A stretch of DNA of 64,000 bases, from the NCBI GenBank assembly GCA_947034895.1, contig OX344761.1, forward strand, positions 35,972,863-36,036,862, written 5' to 3'. The notes under the pieces were generated by a model that did no database searches, was not told where the DNA came from, and was given only the letters and a program-made list of their open reading frames with translations. The stretch comes from Rhytidiadelphus loreus. Its lineage: Eukaryota > Streptophyta > Bryopsida > Hypnales > Hylocomiaceae. Of this stretch, positions 1 through 11,764 are shown piece by piece. The first letter of the stretch is position 1, and the number at the start of each line of letters is the position of its first letter. The translations under genes and the position numbers were made by a program.

Positions 1-2107
1 TCCAATGAACATCATGAAAAACATAAAAAAACAAGTAGATATCAACATAGATGTAAAAAATAATTCGTTTCAAAATATCTGGGCTTGTCAAAAAAACACG
101 GGGTTCTTCTAGTGTATGGCCCTAATAACTTGTAGTTGCCCTAATTTCTAAATCCATGATCAACCCAATGGCATCCACATGTGCCTCTGCCAATAATCAC
201 CCATGGTGATGGGCAATGGTCAGCTTGGGGTATCACTTTTTGGACACACTAATTAGGTTATTTTTGTTTAAAACCTCCACAGTTTGTCTAATTTGTTCAT
301 TTTGATCTAGTAAGAAGACCCTAAAATGAAAAAAAAGTTGTGCACCTCAATGGAATCAAGATATATATTCCTAATGAGTTTATTTTAAATAAAAAAGAAA
401 TTGAATCCTTTGTTAGAGGTGAGAAAAAATGCTAAATTTAGAAATTTGGAGGCATCACTGTGCACAATTTATTAAATTTTTATTAATGAGATTAATTATT
501 TGATTTATTGGACCACTTAATTTAAGTCACATCCAAAAGTGATATTAAAATAAAATGATTAGATTATCCAAATGCATGTTTTTGAAGATTCTAGGTGCAT
601 AGGACAAAACTTATTTTTTCAACTAAAAAATTCATTAAAAATTCTTAAAATTCTTTGATTGTGATGAATTTTTTTTTCTTCATACATTACAAGTGCAGGT
701 AGTTAAAACCACATTTCATAAAATCATACTTTATTATATTTAAAAGATTAAGTTGTTTGACATAGTGAGAATGACATTGTAGTTAAGACAACTTTTTCGG
801 GTACCCTAAGCTAACCATTGCTTTGATGTGGTTTTAGCTTTCCATTTTATTCTTGAGAATCGACTAATTCTTTTATCATAGGGTAAAAATATTCAAAATG
901 CTAAAACCTAATTCGATAAAAATGTCGTGCATACTTGACATTTGTCTAATACGTCATGTCGTCATGTGACATTTGATGTCCAAACAACGTTTACATTGGG
1001 TTTTTTATTAGACAAGACAACCTTGGTCTTTGGGAAGTTTTTATAGTCTTCTAAAAGCATTTATAGTGTTTCAAAAGCCTCCAGAGTTTTTTAGAAGTTT
1101 TCTCAAGGGCTCCAACTATCAATATAAGTAAAAGCAAGAGAAGGGATAACTCAATTTTGAAAGAACTAGTTTTTGAGCAATCTTTTAGTGTTGTCTTGTG
1201 TCTTGTTCAATTATCAATCTCATGCAATATATTTTTATACGAGTTATTCTTGTGTACTATCATTCTCTAAATTATCTTATGTTCCTATTGATGTTGGGCT
1301 GTTGGCCATTTTTATTGAAGTATCAACATACTTTCTATATTGAATGTCAAAATTTAGAGTCTTTTTTAACCCCTTAAAGACCAAGTGCTCAAATTTCATA
1401 CAAAAGATGAACGCAAATACATCCCAAGCACACAATAATGTATTTTTCCATCTATCAATTTTTTTGAAAATTCTTGTATTAGTTCTTTAGCATTTGTACA
1501 ATGACTCTTTTACGGTCACTGTGGACAATTTACAATCATTTAGGATCATAGTCATTGTTAGCTCGTTTTCTACTAGTGGTCTAGCCTCAAAAAAATAACT
1601 TTTAAAGTTCAAAAATAATCCTTCAAATATGACTTGAATAAAAAAAAGTAAAATAAAGATGTTAAAATATTTTGAACTTAAAGAATCTTTTTTTTTGAGA
1701 AAATACAAATATTCAATTTACAATCAATTTTAGAAGGAATTTTCAATTTTTGGCCTCCAATATTATTGAAAGATATTGGTTTGTGTACTAGTTGATTTTA
1801 CCAAATGGATATGAACTATAGATTATATTTTAGAACTGTTGTTTGAGAGTCATTAATAAATTATTATTCCAAGTTGCAATGTTGCATTTAATAATAAATC
1901 TTGACAATTTTGGGATTAAAGACAAGTGAAAATGTGTAATTTTAGAAAAATATGTGCCTAGTAACACCAAATCCAACCATTAGATAGGACAACTTAATAA
2001 AGTATCTCCACAAATTAAAGATGACTTTCATCCAAGTAGTAATGAGGATGAAACTTGAGTTTCAATCTGTTCATTGTCCATAAATTGGACGTAGGAGTGC
2101 TTCACAG
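1..2107. other. AT-rich intergenic sequence
   Basis: I see no gene in this stretch. It is strongly AT-rich, with poly-A/T runs and frequent stops in all frames. A sequence TTAACCCCTTAAAGACC at 1366-1382 looks like the left end of the TTAA-flanked element family found at 2112, 14103 and 22350. I found no matching right end for it, so it is probably a truncated copy. Confidence 0.6.
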
Positions 2108-2111
2108 TTAA

Positions 2112-3035
2112 CCTCTAAAGGACCAGGGCCATTCTTCTGTCAAAAACTACTCAAAACTGCCATTTCTTCTGCATTCATCCAGAAAAACAAAAAAAAACAT
2201 TTTTCTATAATCTAACCGTAGGATCTTGTACTTTACTAGTCAAGGATTATGTGGTAAAATTTTCATGGAGTTTGACCGTACATATTGGAAGATATTAGCA
2301 TTCGAAGTTGAAAAAAGAAAGTTTCTTTGAACATTGGCCTGCAATTTTAGATGACTTTGATTGCCATTTGTGAATTTTTTTTTCACCATGGACCTTGAAT
2401 TTAAATTTTTTGGTGTTGAAGAATTGAGTTGAAAGTCCAAAAAAAAAAATTCAAAAAAACCACGCTTGATTTTCATTCTTTAAAAAATTGTTAAGTAGAA
2501 GTAGGTCCAAGATTGAAAGTAAAACTAAATTGTTAATAGCTCTAAGATGGGATTGAAACACGATAATCTCAACAATGAGATTGTTCTAGCTAGAAAACTT
2601 AACCTTGTCAAACAATTTTTTTTGAAAAATTGTGAAAATTGCATTCAAAATTGAATCCTATAAGTTATTTTTTCAAGAAGATGCTCAAATTGTCTGAAAA
2701 ACAAGATTATTCATAACTTTCACATTACTAATCCAAATGGAATGAATCAAAGCTTCACATGTAGAGAAAAATTTTATCTTTAAGAAGAAAAAAATTAAAA
2801 AATTAATTTCAAACTTTTGTAGATTTCTTTTTCTGCCCGGTGACGTGAAAATTATGTTTAAGATGCCATAACTTTTGTTCCCGGGCACCAATTGAAATAA
2901 AATTTATATTCCCACAAAGCTAATAAGATTTCCTATCTTATGAGAAAGTTTCAAAAAGTTTCACTAAAAATTGAGATCATAGGAACCTGCCCAAAATCCA
3001 TTTTGTCCCCCGAGGGGACAATGGTCCTTTAGGGG
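2112..3035. mobile_element. TTAA-flanked inverted-repeat element, copy 1
   Basis: The element reads CCTCTAAAGGACCAGGGCC at its left end and ends with GGTCCTTTAGGGG, an imperfect terminal inverted repeat. TTAA lies directly outside both ends (2108-2111 and 3036-3039). The same arrangement recurs at 14103-14638 and 22350-23232. A TTAA target duplication with termini starting CC is the hallmark of piggyBac-type transposons, but no transposase is visible in the 924 bp, so it would be non-autonomous. The superfamily is inference; the termini and TTAA are seen directly. Confidence 0.65.
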
Positions 3036-3106
3036 TTAAGGGGATAGAATTTCAGTTGTTGTCTGCAATGGCAAAGGGTGACTTCTCCCAAGTCCCAAGT
3101 CCCAAC

Positions 3107-3342
3107 GGCGAGGGTGAACTGACCCCCTCATTGCCCCGTTTTACCCCTGGGAAAAACATTGTGGAATTTTTTAGTTGCAATCAGATGATAAAATTTGCAA
3201 ATTCTGAATTCAGATTTGCAATCAATGGCCTCTAATTAGCTAGGGGAGGTACAGAAATTAGAAAAATCACAGCAAAAATTAGGGAATTTTTTTTCTCAAT
3301 AATCCCTAGATGGGGCAATGAGGGGGTCAGTTCACCCTGGCC
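3107..3342. mobile_element. Mutator-type MITE, copy 1
   Basis: This 236-bp element has about 31-bp terminal inverted repeats starting GGCGAGGGTGAACTGACC, with the inner part CCCTCATTGCCCC matched at the other end. It is flanked by an exact 9-bp direct repeat AGTCCCAAC (3098-3106 and 3343-3351). A 9-bp duplication is characteristic of Mutator-like elements. Two further copies lie at 19974-20199 and 25316-25538. There is no coding capacity, so it is a non-autonomous MITE. Confidence 0.88.
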
Positions 3343-4582
3343 AGTCCCAACCTGCTAAAGAATCATAAGCAGATTCCTCATGTGTATCACGGAGTAATTT
3401 TTAGTGTGCAACCTGTTCCCCTCCCTTCATCGCCACACTCTCGGGATAACTAAATTAATACACGAAAAGGTCCTTAGGATCTTATCCAGGAATCCTGATG
3501 GAACGGAGCACAAACTGCCGCACCGCCCTCAAGCTCAAGACCACCACTTTTGCATGTCCGACAAAATTCTCCAACCACTCACAATAGAAAAGAAGGGACC
3601 GGAATCATTCTCTTTTCCCACGGTCATAGATACTGCACCGTATGCTTGTAACTTTACTCAAGCACTTTTATACCTTCTACTTGCACACATCCACAGTCCC
3701 CTAGCCTAAAAGCCTAAAAAGATTACGCATTTCTAATGCAGTACTTGCGCTTAAAGAACTATGAAACATTCTCTGTGTCGGTCATTGGTCTCTGAACTCG
3801 CTTGAGATTTCTATCTTCTTGTATGTACAGTAATGAGATGTCGCCCCTTTTTTGCAAGAAAGCATTTAAAATTTAAAAACTATGGAAAATTAAATAATTT
3901 ATATGTTGAATTCATCGTCAATTTCGTGAAATTGGCGGAAATTCTCGAAATTGGCACTCTTGAAGCCGAGTCTTGAAACGAAAAAAATTATAACTGTGCT
4001 AGGTTTTAAGCCTGGAACGCCAGGCGGTTCACTGTGGAAATCATACCTTTTGGGAACCGTGTGAATCATTTGCTTAAAAAAACTTCCTGCTCTCATTGTA
4101 GGTCAAACTCCTGTGCAAGACCTACCCTTTTCACACAAAATTACAAGGATGCACATCGCACTTCTGTCTTACATAGAAGGATTCTCTATCATCCATAGAA
4201 CACTTTTAGGCAACCAGCGCGTTGTTACAGGGTTAAAGGTTTGCACAGATGAATGTGACAATTTTCTGAATCGTGCTAATGTAACGATTATTCATAACTT
4301 ATCTCTTCGTGTTTCTATCCCCCGAAGAGGGCTTCTGTACCTGACTACCGCCAGTCAAAAGTGTCGGTACTCGAAAGCTAGCACATTTAGCACCATACAG
4401 TATGAGAGGATAAATACTAAAGATTTAAGAAAAAGTACGCTAATCTCCAGGTGGACTTCTTAAGCACATAACAAGCATAATTAACTCTGCTTCAATTCAT
4501 AAGTTCTGTAAAAGTCAATTTCGTGAACTTGACAAAATTCGACGACTTTGGCACTTTCGGGGCTCGCCGCCTTAAACATAAA

Positions 4583-4653
4583 TCTATACCAGATCAGTCC
4601 TAGTTTTCAATCACTCAGAGAGATTATTGTAGATGAATATCACAATTTTTTCT
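4583..4653 (+). repeat. Dispersed repeat, first copy
   Basis: The block contains AGTCCTAGTTTTCA followed about 20 bp later by GTAGATGAATATCACAATTT. The same order of motifs recurs at 5893-5955, and the second motif again near 4248-4265 as AGATGAATGTGACAATTT. The copies are degenerate. I see no coding function; it is probably an old transposon or duplicated-segment remnant. Confidence 0.45.
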
Positions 4654-4846
4654 CCAATTTATTTATCGACATAGACGATTGCATTGTGTATAATGATCGA
4701 GGAGACGCTTACCTTTTGGAGTTTAGCTAGTTGCCGACGATCATAATGTGGCTCTCTTCCATATTGCTAGTACAGGCTGTGTGAGATAAGTCCTGCTCTA
4801 GCTGTCAATGTCTTCCCAGTTTTGAAGTTGTGAGTGAATCCAGTAT

Positions 4847-4897
4847 GGGCTTGCATACCACCTACGAAGCAGTTCTTTGTAGGTGGTATGCAAGCCC
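4847..4897. repeat. Perfect 19-bp hairpin
   Basis: The left arm 4847-4865 (GGGCTTGCATACCACCTAC) is the exact reverse complement of the right arm 4879-4897, separated by a 13-nt loop. A perfect 19-bp stem is far beyond chance at this scale. It could be the core of a young inverted duplication, a tiny foldback element or a small-RNA precursor. The stem does not clearly extend outward, which argues against a standard plant miRNA precursor. Confidence 0.75.
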
Positions 4898-5510
4898 CTG
4901 CTGAACCCACAATTCTCTGACCACGGTTCAAGGCTACGTCGCAAACAGGACCATGATGCTTGTCGATCCCAAGTACGTTGTCATTCCCGACTGGTTTAAA
5001 GTGTTGAAAACAGGAAAAAATTTGCCGCTGATTTCCCCTGTTAGCAGTTTCTCCCGGATCTGTCATTCCTGATGCAAAATCAGAAAATAAGGTGAAGAAG
5101 TCAGAAGAGAACCCCTCACAACGACAAAACAATCGTAACCGGAGCATTATCACGTACCTACTCGTTCATTAATTGCACCTAGAAAAAAGAACACTGGAAG
5201 TATGAATTTGAACAGAGTCGAAAGTCGAGACCAACATACGGCATCGTCAATGGGCCAAGACAGGGTGGGTTTACGTATCAAAAGCTGGATTACAAGTGTC
5301 GACTGCAGCACCCTTCGCTTTTAAAGGCACTGCACGAAGTGGGTTCCAATGTTCTATTATCCAAGTTAGTTCTCCTCCTTGGACCATCAACTTCAGTAGT
5401 TCATTCCTCGCCTGAGATTTATTTCCACTTTGAGCCTTCACTAAGGAACTATACACGAGCTAAACATGCAATCAGCTATATATGAGATAGCTATATATGA
5501 GATACAGACC

Positions 5511-5572
5511 AGCCAGCCTAAGGGTTTACTCTATGCTACCATACAATCATAAAGTAAACCCTTAGGCAGGCT
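5511..5572. repeat. Extended imperfect hairpin
   Basis: The arms 5511-5530 and 5553-5572 pair over 20 nt with one mismatch around a 22-nt loop. Pairing continues outward with small bulges (GAGATACAGAC against GTCTCTCATC). Immediately upstream, AGCTATATATGAGAT is tandemly duplicated (5474-5488, 5489-5503). The shape resembles a plant miRNA-type foldback or a small MITE. No expression evidence is possible from sequence alone. Confidence 0.6.
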
Positions 5573-8491
5573 CGTCTCTCATCTTACATGTGTCGTCTTC
5601 CTTAACTCTTATCATGAGAAGAGTGGATTCTCAGAGGCAGTTACAGTAATAACGAAGTTCTTGGAGAAGGGTTTCACAAAGGTCTAATTTCAGGCCACAA
5701 ACTAGGACAGGTATAGATTTTGGTTTCAGGCGGCGCGGCCTGAACCGCGCCAAAGTAATGAGATACCGAAAATTTTACGAAATTGACGATACAAAGGTGC
5801 ACACACGTTTTGTCACTTCGTCAATTGGAGGAAATTCACGAATTTGCAACTAGTCAATCCGTTGAGTGCGCATTGCTCAAGTGCTGAACAGTCGATCTGT
5901 ACCAGTCCTAGTTTTCAGAGCTTCGTGTTCTGTAGATGAATGTCACAATTGCACCCGGCTCTTAGTAACGTCAGAATTACGAAAACTGACGTTTCAACGA
6001 GGTCATACAAATTGAAAAAGGCTTGACAAGTAATCCGGTAGAAGAGACATTTCTAAGCTTAAGATTGTGTGTCACCTTTGCTTGATTCCTTCTTTCTCCG
6101 CTACAAGCAGTAGCTAGTCGCTTCACACTGCTTGTTAGTTCGTTTTGAAGAACAGCGAATATTCCAAATTAAAGTCTTTGGGACTGCGTCTTTGCTAATA
6201 AGTTTTAGTCTATCTGTTTCAACATCCTGTGATTTGGGACTAGATTAAAAACGATGGAAAACGATGGAAAAAGGACCTCGAAACTATGCTTCAAACAATT
6301 AAAGATACGGTCGATACCTCAATCGATCGAAAAGCCTGACTGAGGCAGCACCTGCCAGGATTAATTGACTCCGGCCTCTACCTTCAACTCTGTGCAGACT
6401 TTCAAACAAATAAAAAATGATTAAACCTTTGACGTTGGACGTTCTAGCTGAGTAGGGTCCTGGAAATTCTCTGGAGAAGTTCAATCTCCTGCACATGGTT
6501 ATGACTTTGAAACTGACTCAGGAGAAGTGAGAGCTCATAACAAGATGTTCAGAGCTTGAACTGCCCGTTGAACTGCAGCACAGAGTTATCACATACCTGC
6601 ATATACTCATTGCCTTGGATGGTACGTACGTACTGATTGCAGATGATTCAAGAAAGTTGAAAACCATGCATTGACTGGAAACTGCAAGCGGTCGAAGGCT
6701 GTTCAGCACAAGGAAGGTGAGCGTCAGGCCGAGAAGACATAATTGCATCTTCATTTCAGAGACTAGTGCAAACCCAAATATTTCCTTTACAAAACGACAC
6801 TTACTTCGGACTCTCTTCGTATTGTTCCATGCAAGTAACGATGCCTGACTCCAAAATGAAACTCTCTCACTCAGATGTGCATCACATGAAAAGAACATAC
6901 TCGACAAACCAATTCAAACTGCAATCTTAATGCAAGGAAGATTATGTTAGCCGGACATGACAACGTCCGTCCCTAGCTCATTGCCGCCATTCACTTACAC
7001 ACCATTCCAATTCACTCTTAATGTGTTTAATTTCTCTTAGAGAAAGTTGAATTTTCTCTAGTCCTCTAATCTGGTCAACTTCTCCCAAGCCGGCAGATCC
7101 AAGTGTCAGCCTTCGAATGACAAACTTCACGGTATCATTATCTGCACAACATGACCATGTTCGTCGCAGACCGCTGAATGTACTGATCGACGACAGCTTA
7201 CAGAACAGTCAAAACTAGGAAATCTAGCTAGTGATTGATACCGCAACTGGTTGGTGAGCTCCCGCTCAGATAGATAACCTAACAGACATACGCCATCTCA
7301 GATACCTCCTTTCCAGCATCGTATTGAATGGCACTGACACGTCTAGGCCAGGCCCGAAAGTGTGGCAAGCCTGAAAAGTCGGGAACCCTCATATCCAATC
7401 AATCGAGGTCTCCTTCAGTTGATTATCTCTGAGTTCTTCACTGCACCCACCCAGCTAGCTAGCAACGAGGTTCAGGGGTGACAACAGGAACAGTCCAACC
7501 GAGGTGCAATCTTATTACGCTTGGAAGGAGATGGAATCAACAAACTTACCACGCGAGGCGATGTCTGTCAGTGCCAGCTGCCTCCGCAAACATGCAAGCA
7601 AGCTGCGATGATTCTCGTGCCCACTACTGTTGAGGAAACTTGATGCTGCAAGCGTTAAATTCATGTTTGATCGACAGGGATGCGAGCGAACGGCCAGTTG
7701 GGAGGCTCCATTCCGCAACAACATTGCTGGAACTGGGAACTGCAACTGGGTTGGTATCCGAATGACAAGAGAAGCTCCAGTGCCTGCCTGAGCACGGCAA
7801 CCCCTCCTGTCGCGGCGGTCGCGGCGGGCGGGCCCCGGAAGGAGCGGCAAACCAGGACTGAGTGCAAGTGTGGGAAGATGCATTTAGAGGATGCAATGAT
7901 GCATGTGAGAGTAGTCTGGTAATAGTATAATAATAGTATAATAATAGTACTGAATGAGTACTCTACCCTATTGGGCCATATCCTCGGCAACAGTGCCTGT
8001 ATTTCCTGCAACACTTGGAAGTTGGAACCGCCGGCCTTCTTATTCAGTTGGCCCTTGCAGGAGTGCTTGCTCCCAATGCTTTGCGAGGCTTCTGGTGGGG
8101 AAGACAGACGTCAGTTTGAGGGTGAGAAGATCGGATGTCACTGCTTGGGGATTTGGAATCGAACCTGCCTTGGAGCAACAAGCCAACTACACAGATTTGT
8201 CCTATTAAGGTAACAACACCTTGCAGTTTTTTTTACAATGTCTCCTGAAAAACATCCCGGGGTAATTGTGACCTGTTTGCAAAAGAGTCCCATCTAGATT
8301 CTTGCCTAAAATATACAGCCTCCATACATGAGAACTTGGGGTCAATTTTTGGTATACCTAATTCAGCACATTGAAAATAGATAGATATTGCAAAAATTGC
8401 ATTTTGAGAATCCTCTTTCAATTACCAACAAGATTAAACCAAAGTTTTCACATTTCAAAAATAAGAACCATGTTCAAACCCTTATCTCGAT

Positions 8492-8748
8492 GCATTTAGG
8501 TGTTGTCATCTTATTGCGTGTGACACTAATTTAGCATTTTATCCAAATTACATAATTTGTAAATTATTGAATTAGTGTAGTTCGAAATATTACATAGATA
8601 TTGTACTAATTTCCACAAAATAGAACATTGAAATGATACTAATTTTCTTAGTGACACTAATTACCTCCCTCACTAATAGAATAAACTGAGTGTAGTCAAG
8701 TCCACCTTAAAATTTGAACATTTCATTAACACAATAACACCTAAATGC
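8492..8748. mobile_element. Candidate small inverted-repeat element
   Basis: GCATTTAGGTGTTG at the left end is mirrored by AATAACACCTAAATGC at the right end, enclosing about 257 bp of AT-rich sequence in which TGACACTAATT occurs twice. I could not define a target-site duplication, so the superfamily and exact edges are open. It is most likely a MITE. Confidence 0.45.
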
Positions 8749-11700
8749 TTGACTTGAAGATAGTAAGATTACTTTTGAAAAATAATGGAAACTCTGCCAA
8801 TATTTTTATAGCATGGATTTGTATAGAGCATTTTTTCTTCTTTCCATTGATACTAATATGCCATATGCTATTGTCATGGTATAATAAAATAAAAACAAAA
8901 ATAATTTTTTAATTCATAAAAACTTCAAAATTATATATATTTGTTGTTGTGATTGTGAGTTGAAATGCCATCAAACAAAGTCCGTCCACACCTCTTTGTT
9001 GAGGGCTTTCCAAAGGTACTAAAAATGCAACCAAGGGACGCATGGTTCCAAAGATATCACTATTCAAAGAAAACAAAGCAAACAACCTAAATGCCACATT
9101 TAATTACTTCTAGACTATTGAGTGAATTCTGGACAAAACTTTCAAAAATCTCCAAATAATAACATCTGGAGAGCTCCAGATGTTTGCATAGATCTTCATA
9201 TGTTTTTTATCGATCTCCCAATGTTTTGCATAGAATTCTTGATGTTTTACACAATCTTTAAATGACCATTTTTTTCTATTATTAATTCTGGAGTCTGGAC
9301 CCTTCAAAAGTTCAGAAGTTGTTAAATGCGACATCTTATTTATCCATTGATGCATCACATGATTCTTTTTTAAGCTTCTTCAATGAATGGAGTTTGGATG
9401 AAATGCACCTTACACAGCATTTATCATCCATCTAATGAATGGTTCAACACTTAGGGGTTAATTGTTTTCACAATCCAATATACTTTCATTTTTGTCTCTA
9501 TAATTATGTATGTTTATAAATGAGTTCATTACAACTTACAAGCCAAGTAGCCAACTCATCACCTTGCCACTATAGGATGGTTGGGAGTTGTTAATCCTCA
9601 CCACCCCACCAACAACCATCCTCATAGAGAAGTTACATTAATACAAATGATTGCCATTGCAATTATATTTTAAAACAAAAATATAAGTTTTAGAGTTTGT
9701 AAGTTTGTTATGAATATTTGAAGTGTCATATCTTAATAGCCCCCAAAAGTCCCTTGATCCTTTAAAGCCAATAAAGTGTATTTATAGTATTTTTGTTATT
9801 CACCTGAAATGGTGAGATCATTTTCCTAAAATAACCAAACTAATATCTTTCTAAAATGACTACAAATATGAAAACCTTAAAATAGTCATTTTTTAGTGAT
9901 AGTTTTTATGCCCATTTGATAAAAGCTCTTATTGTGGTCATTACTTTACTCTATTATTGTCATTTAGAATATGACTACTATCCATTCTATAATGGCCCAA
10001 ATCTTGACTATTTAAAAATGACTATGTTAGGTTTTTATCCCATGAATTGTATTTGTAAACTTTGTGTCTTCTTTTGAATACCATCTAGCTCTCTAATGAT
10101 ACATTTACAAGGAATTTTGTTAAATTGGCAATATTCCATGCACCATTTTTAAATCACTCAATCTGAACTGAAAAAGTGCCATCTAGGACAAGTATAAATT
10201 TCAAACATCTAGAATTGATATAAATTTCAAACATCTAGGACCGGTATAGATTTCAAACCATGTGGTTTAAACCTCAAAAGTGCCGTCTAGGAAAGGTATA
10301 GATTTCAAAATTCTAAGAATTGTATAGATTTCAAACATCTAGGACAAGAATAGATTTTAGACTGCGTGGTCTAAATTGTATAAGTGCCAAAGTTGTGGGA
10401 TAATTCTCATTTTAACAAAATTCTCTATATTTGTTTTCTAGATCCCTACTTGACATATTGAGACAACTTACATGTAAGTTTCATCCTTGCATTTTTATCC
10501 GATGTTCTTTTCACAAACCATTATTACCACAAATATTGAGTGGTTCATCAATTTATTCATATGTGTTCATGTGTTAGACCTTTGTATAAAAAAAAATTGT
10601 ATCAAGAATTAAGGATTGAAAAAAAATCTAAGAATTTTCTAAGAATGAGACCAAAAGGTAGGGAGACAATACGTAATTTAGAATTTTAACTTAAGATAAT
10701 TTTATATCATTTCAATATATTTTTGTCTTTTTGAATGCTCATGTATTCTAGGGCTAGGGGCTGATAGTGTTTTAAGCTTTGGACTAAAATCACTCATTAA
10801 ATTTTTTATCTAAGTTGCGTAGGAAGTTATATTGTTATTATTTCCATACAGACACAATTATAATGGAAATTAATAAAATAAGACCCTTCTAGCATTGGAG
10901 GTGGCCAAAAATTGGGCAAATAGGGGATTCAAGCCACCTATGTTTGAGCATACTTCCATGTAAACTATATCCAACTTTGCATGTATTCTTATTTATTTTT
11001 AAAAACCAAGAAAATAAGTGAACAATTTTCATTTCTCTCTTTTCCAGTTTCTTCTTTAAAAATTCATGAAACTCAAAGAATCTTTAGGAAACATTTGTTT
11101 ATATTTGGACCTACTCCTTGAAAAAAAATTCTATTGGCTCAAGGGAACAAAAATTGGCCTTAGCTACAGTCCTAATGCAAAGTTTCACCAATTTCATAAT
11201 AGAACAAATTTTCTACTTATACTTGTAAGGTGTGTATATTCAAAACCACCAATAATAATAAATTATCACGTACAAATTCTTGCCTAGAATAAAGACATTA
11301 ATTTTTAAAATGCACAAGGTTTAAATAATATAACTTTGTGTCAATTTATGGTACACCTATAATTAGCAATTAGAGAATTGATGACTTATTTATACGTTGT
11401 CCAAATAATGCATTGTAAATTGTGTTGTTTAAAATCCCTTTTCATTTATTAATTTGATTGAATGGAAACCAACTTTGCCATTTAGTAGTAATTATATTAA
11501 TAGTTGCAATTTGTAGCAATTAGAAGTGTGACTATTGTCATATATGCTCATCACATTGATTTTGTGGCATCTTGTTGACTTACCTCCCTCCCAAGAGTTG
11601 GTTCTCCTTAAAGTTCTATATCATTTTATTCATTTATTTTCTTCTACCCTAGTGGTTGTTTGGATTGATTGCATGGTAATCAATTGAGGTTCCCTTGTAA

Positions 11701-11764
11701 TATTGTTGTAGTGTTGTTTTGAATTTGTTCCAACATATTTTTAACATATTCTTTGGATGGTAAA
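8749..11764. other. AT-rich intergenic sequence
   Basis: No gene is recognisable. An isolated right end of the TTAA family (AGGGGTTAA) occurs near 9451-9459 without a partner. Around 9827-10030 the text is rich in TGACTA motifs like those inside the CACTA elements, probably a decayed copy. A two-unit 104-bp repeat at 10175-10382 is listed separately. Confidence 0.55.
10175..10382 (+). repeat. 104-bp unit tandemly duplicated, with internal subrepeats
   Basis: Two units (10175-10278 and 10279-10382) each start AGTGCC and have the same 104-bp length. Within each unit a subunit of the type GGTATAGATTTCAAACATCT occurs three times, and each unit ends with a short palindrome-like segment (CCATGTGGTTTAAACC, then CTGCGTGGTCTAAATTG). 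A third AGTGCC follows at 10383. This is a hierarchical repeat with no evident coding function. A related phrase occurs near 5707. Confidence 0.8.

Larger units (their letters stand above)
3352..8220. other. Less AT-rich stretch, no recognised gene
   Basis: Base composition is more balanced than in the flanks, as expected of genic or older sequence, and several open frames of 60-130 codons occur on both strands. None matches a family I recognise, and none forms a convincing multi-exon model. One minus-strand frame near 6650-6755 starts with a signal-peptide-like run (MKMQLCLLGLTLTFLVLNS) followed by a Cys-containing tail, but it runs into sequence without clear coding character. Short motifs of the type TTCGTGAAATTGGC or ACGAAATTGAC recur (3922, 4517, 5773), so part of the stretch is repeat-derived. 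Two strong hairpins are listed separately. Confidence 0.4.

Noticed and set aside
4767..5153. 128-codon minus-strand frame considered as a gene
   Set aside because: Part of it is the hairpin at 4847-4897, no family is recognisable, and the neighbouring frames do not form a plausible exon chain.
7515..8208. Several overlapping open frames on both strands
   Set aside because: The frames overlap in a GC-richer patch where stops are rarer; none has a recognisable motif or consistent exon structure.
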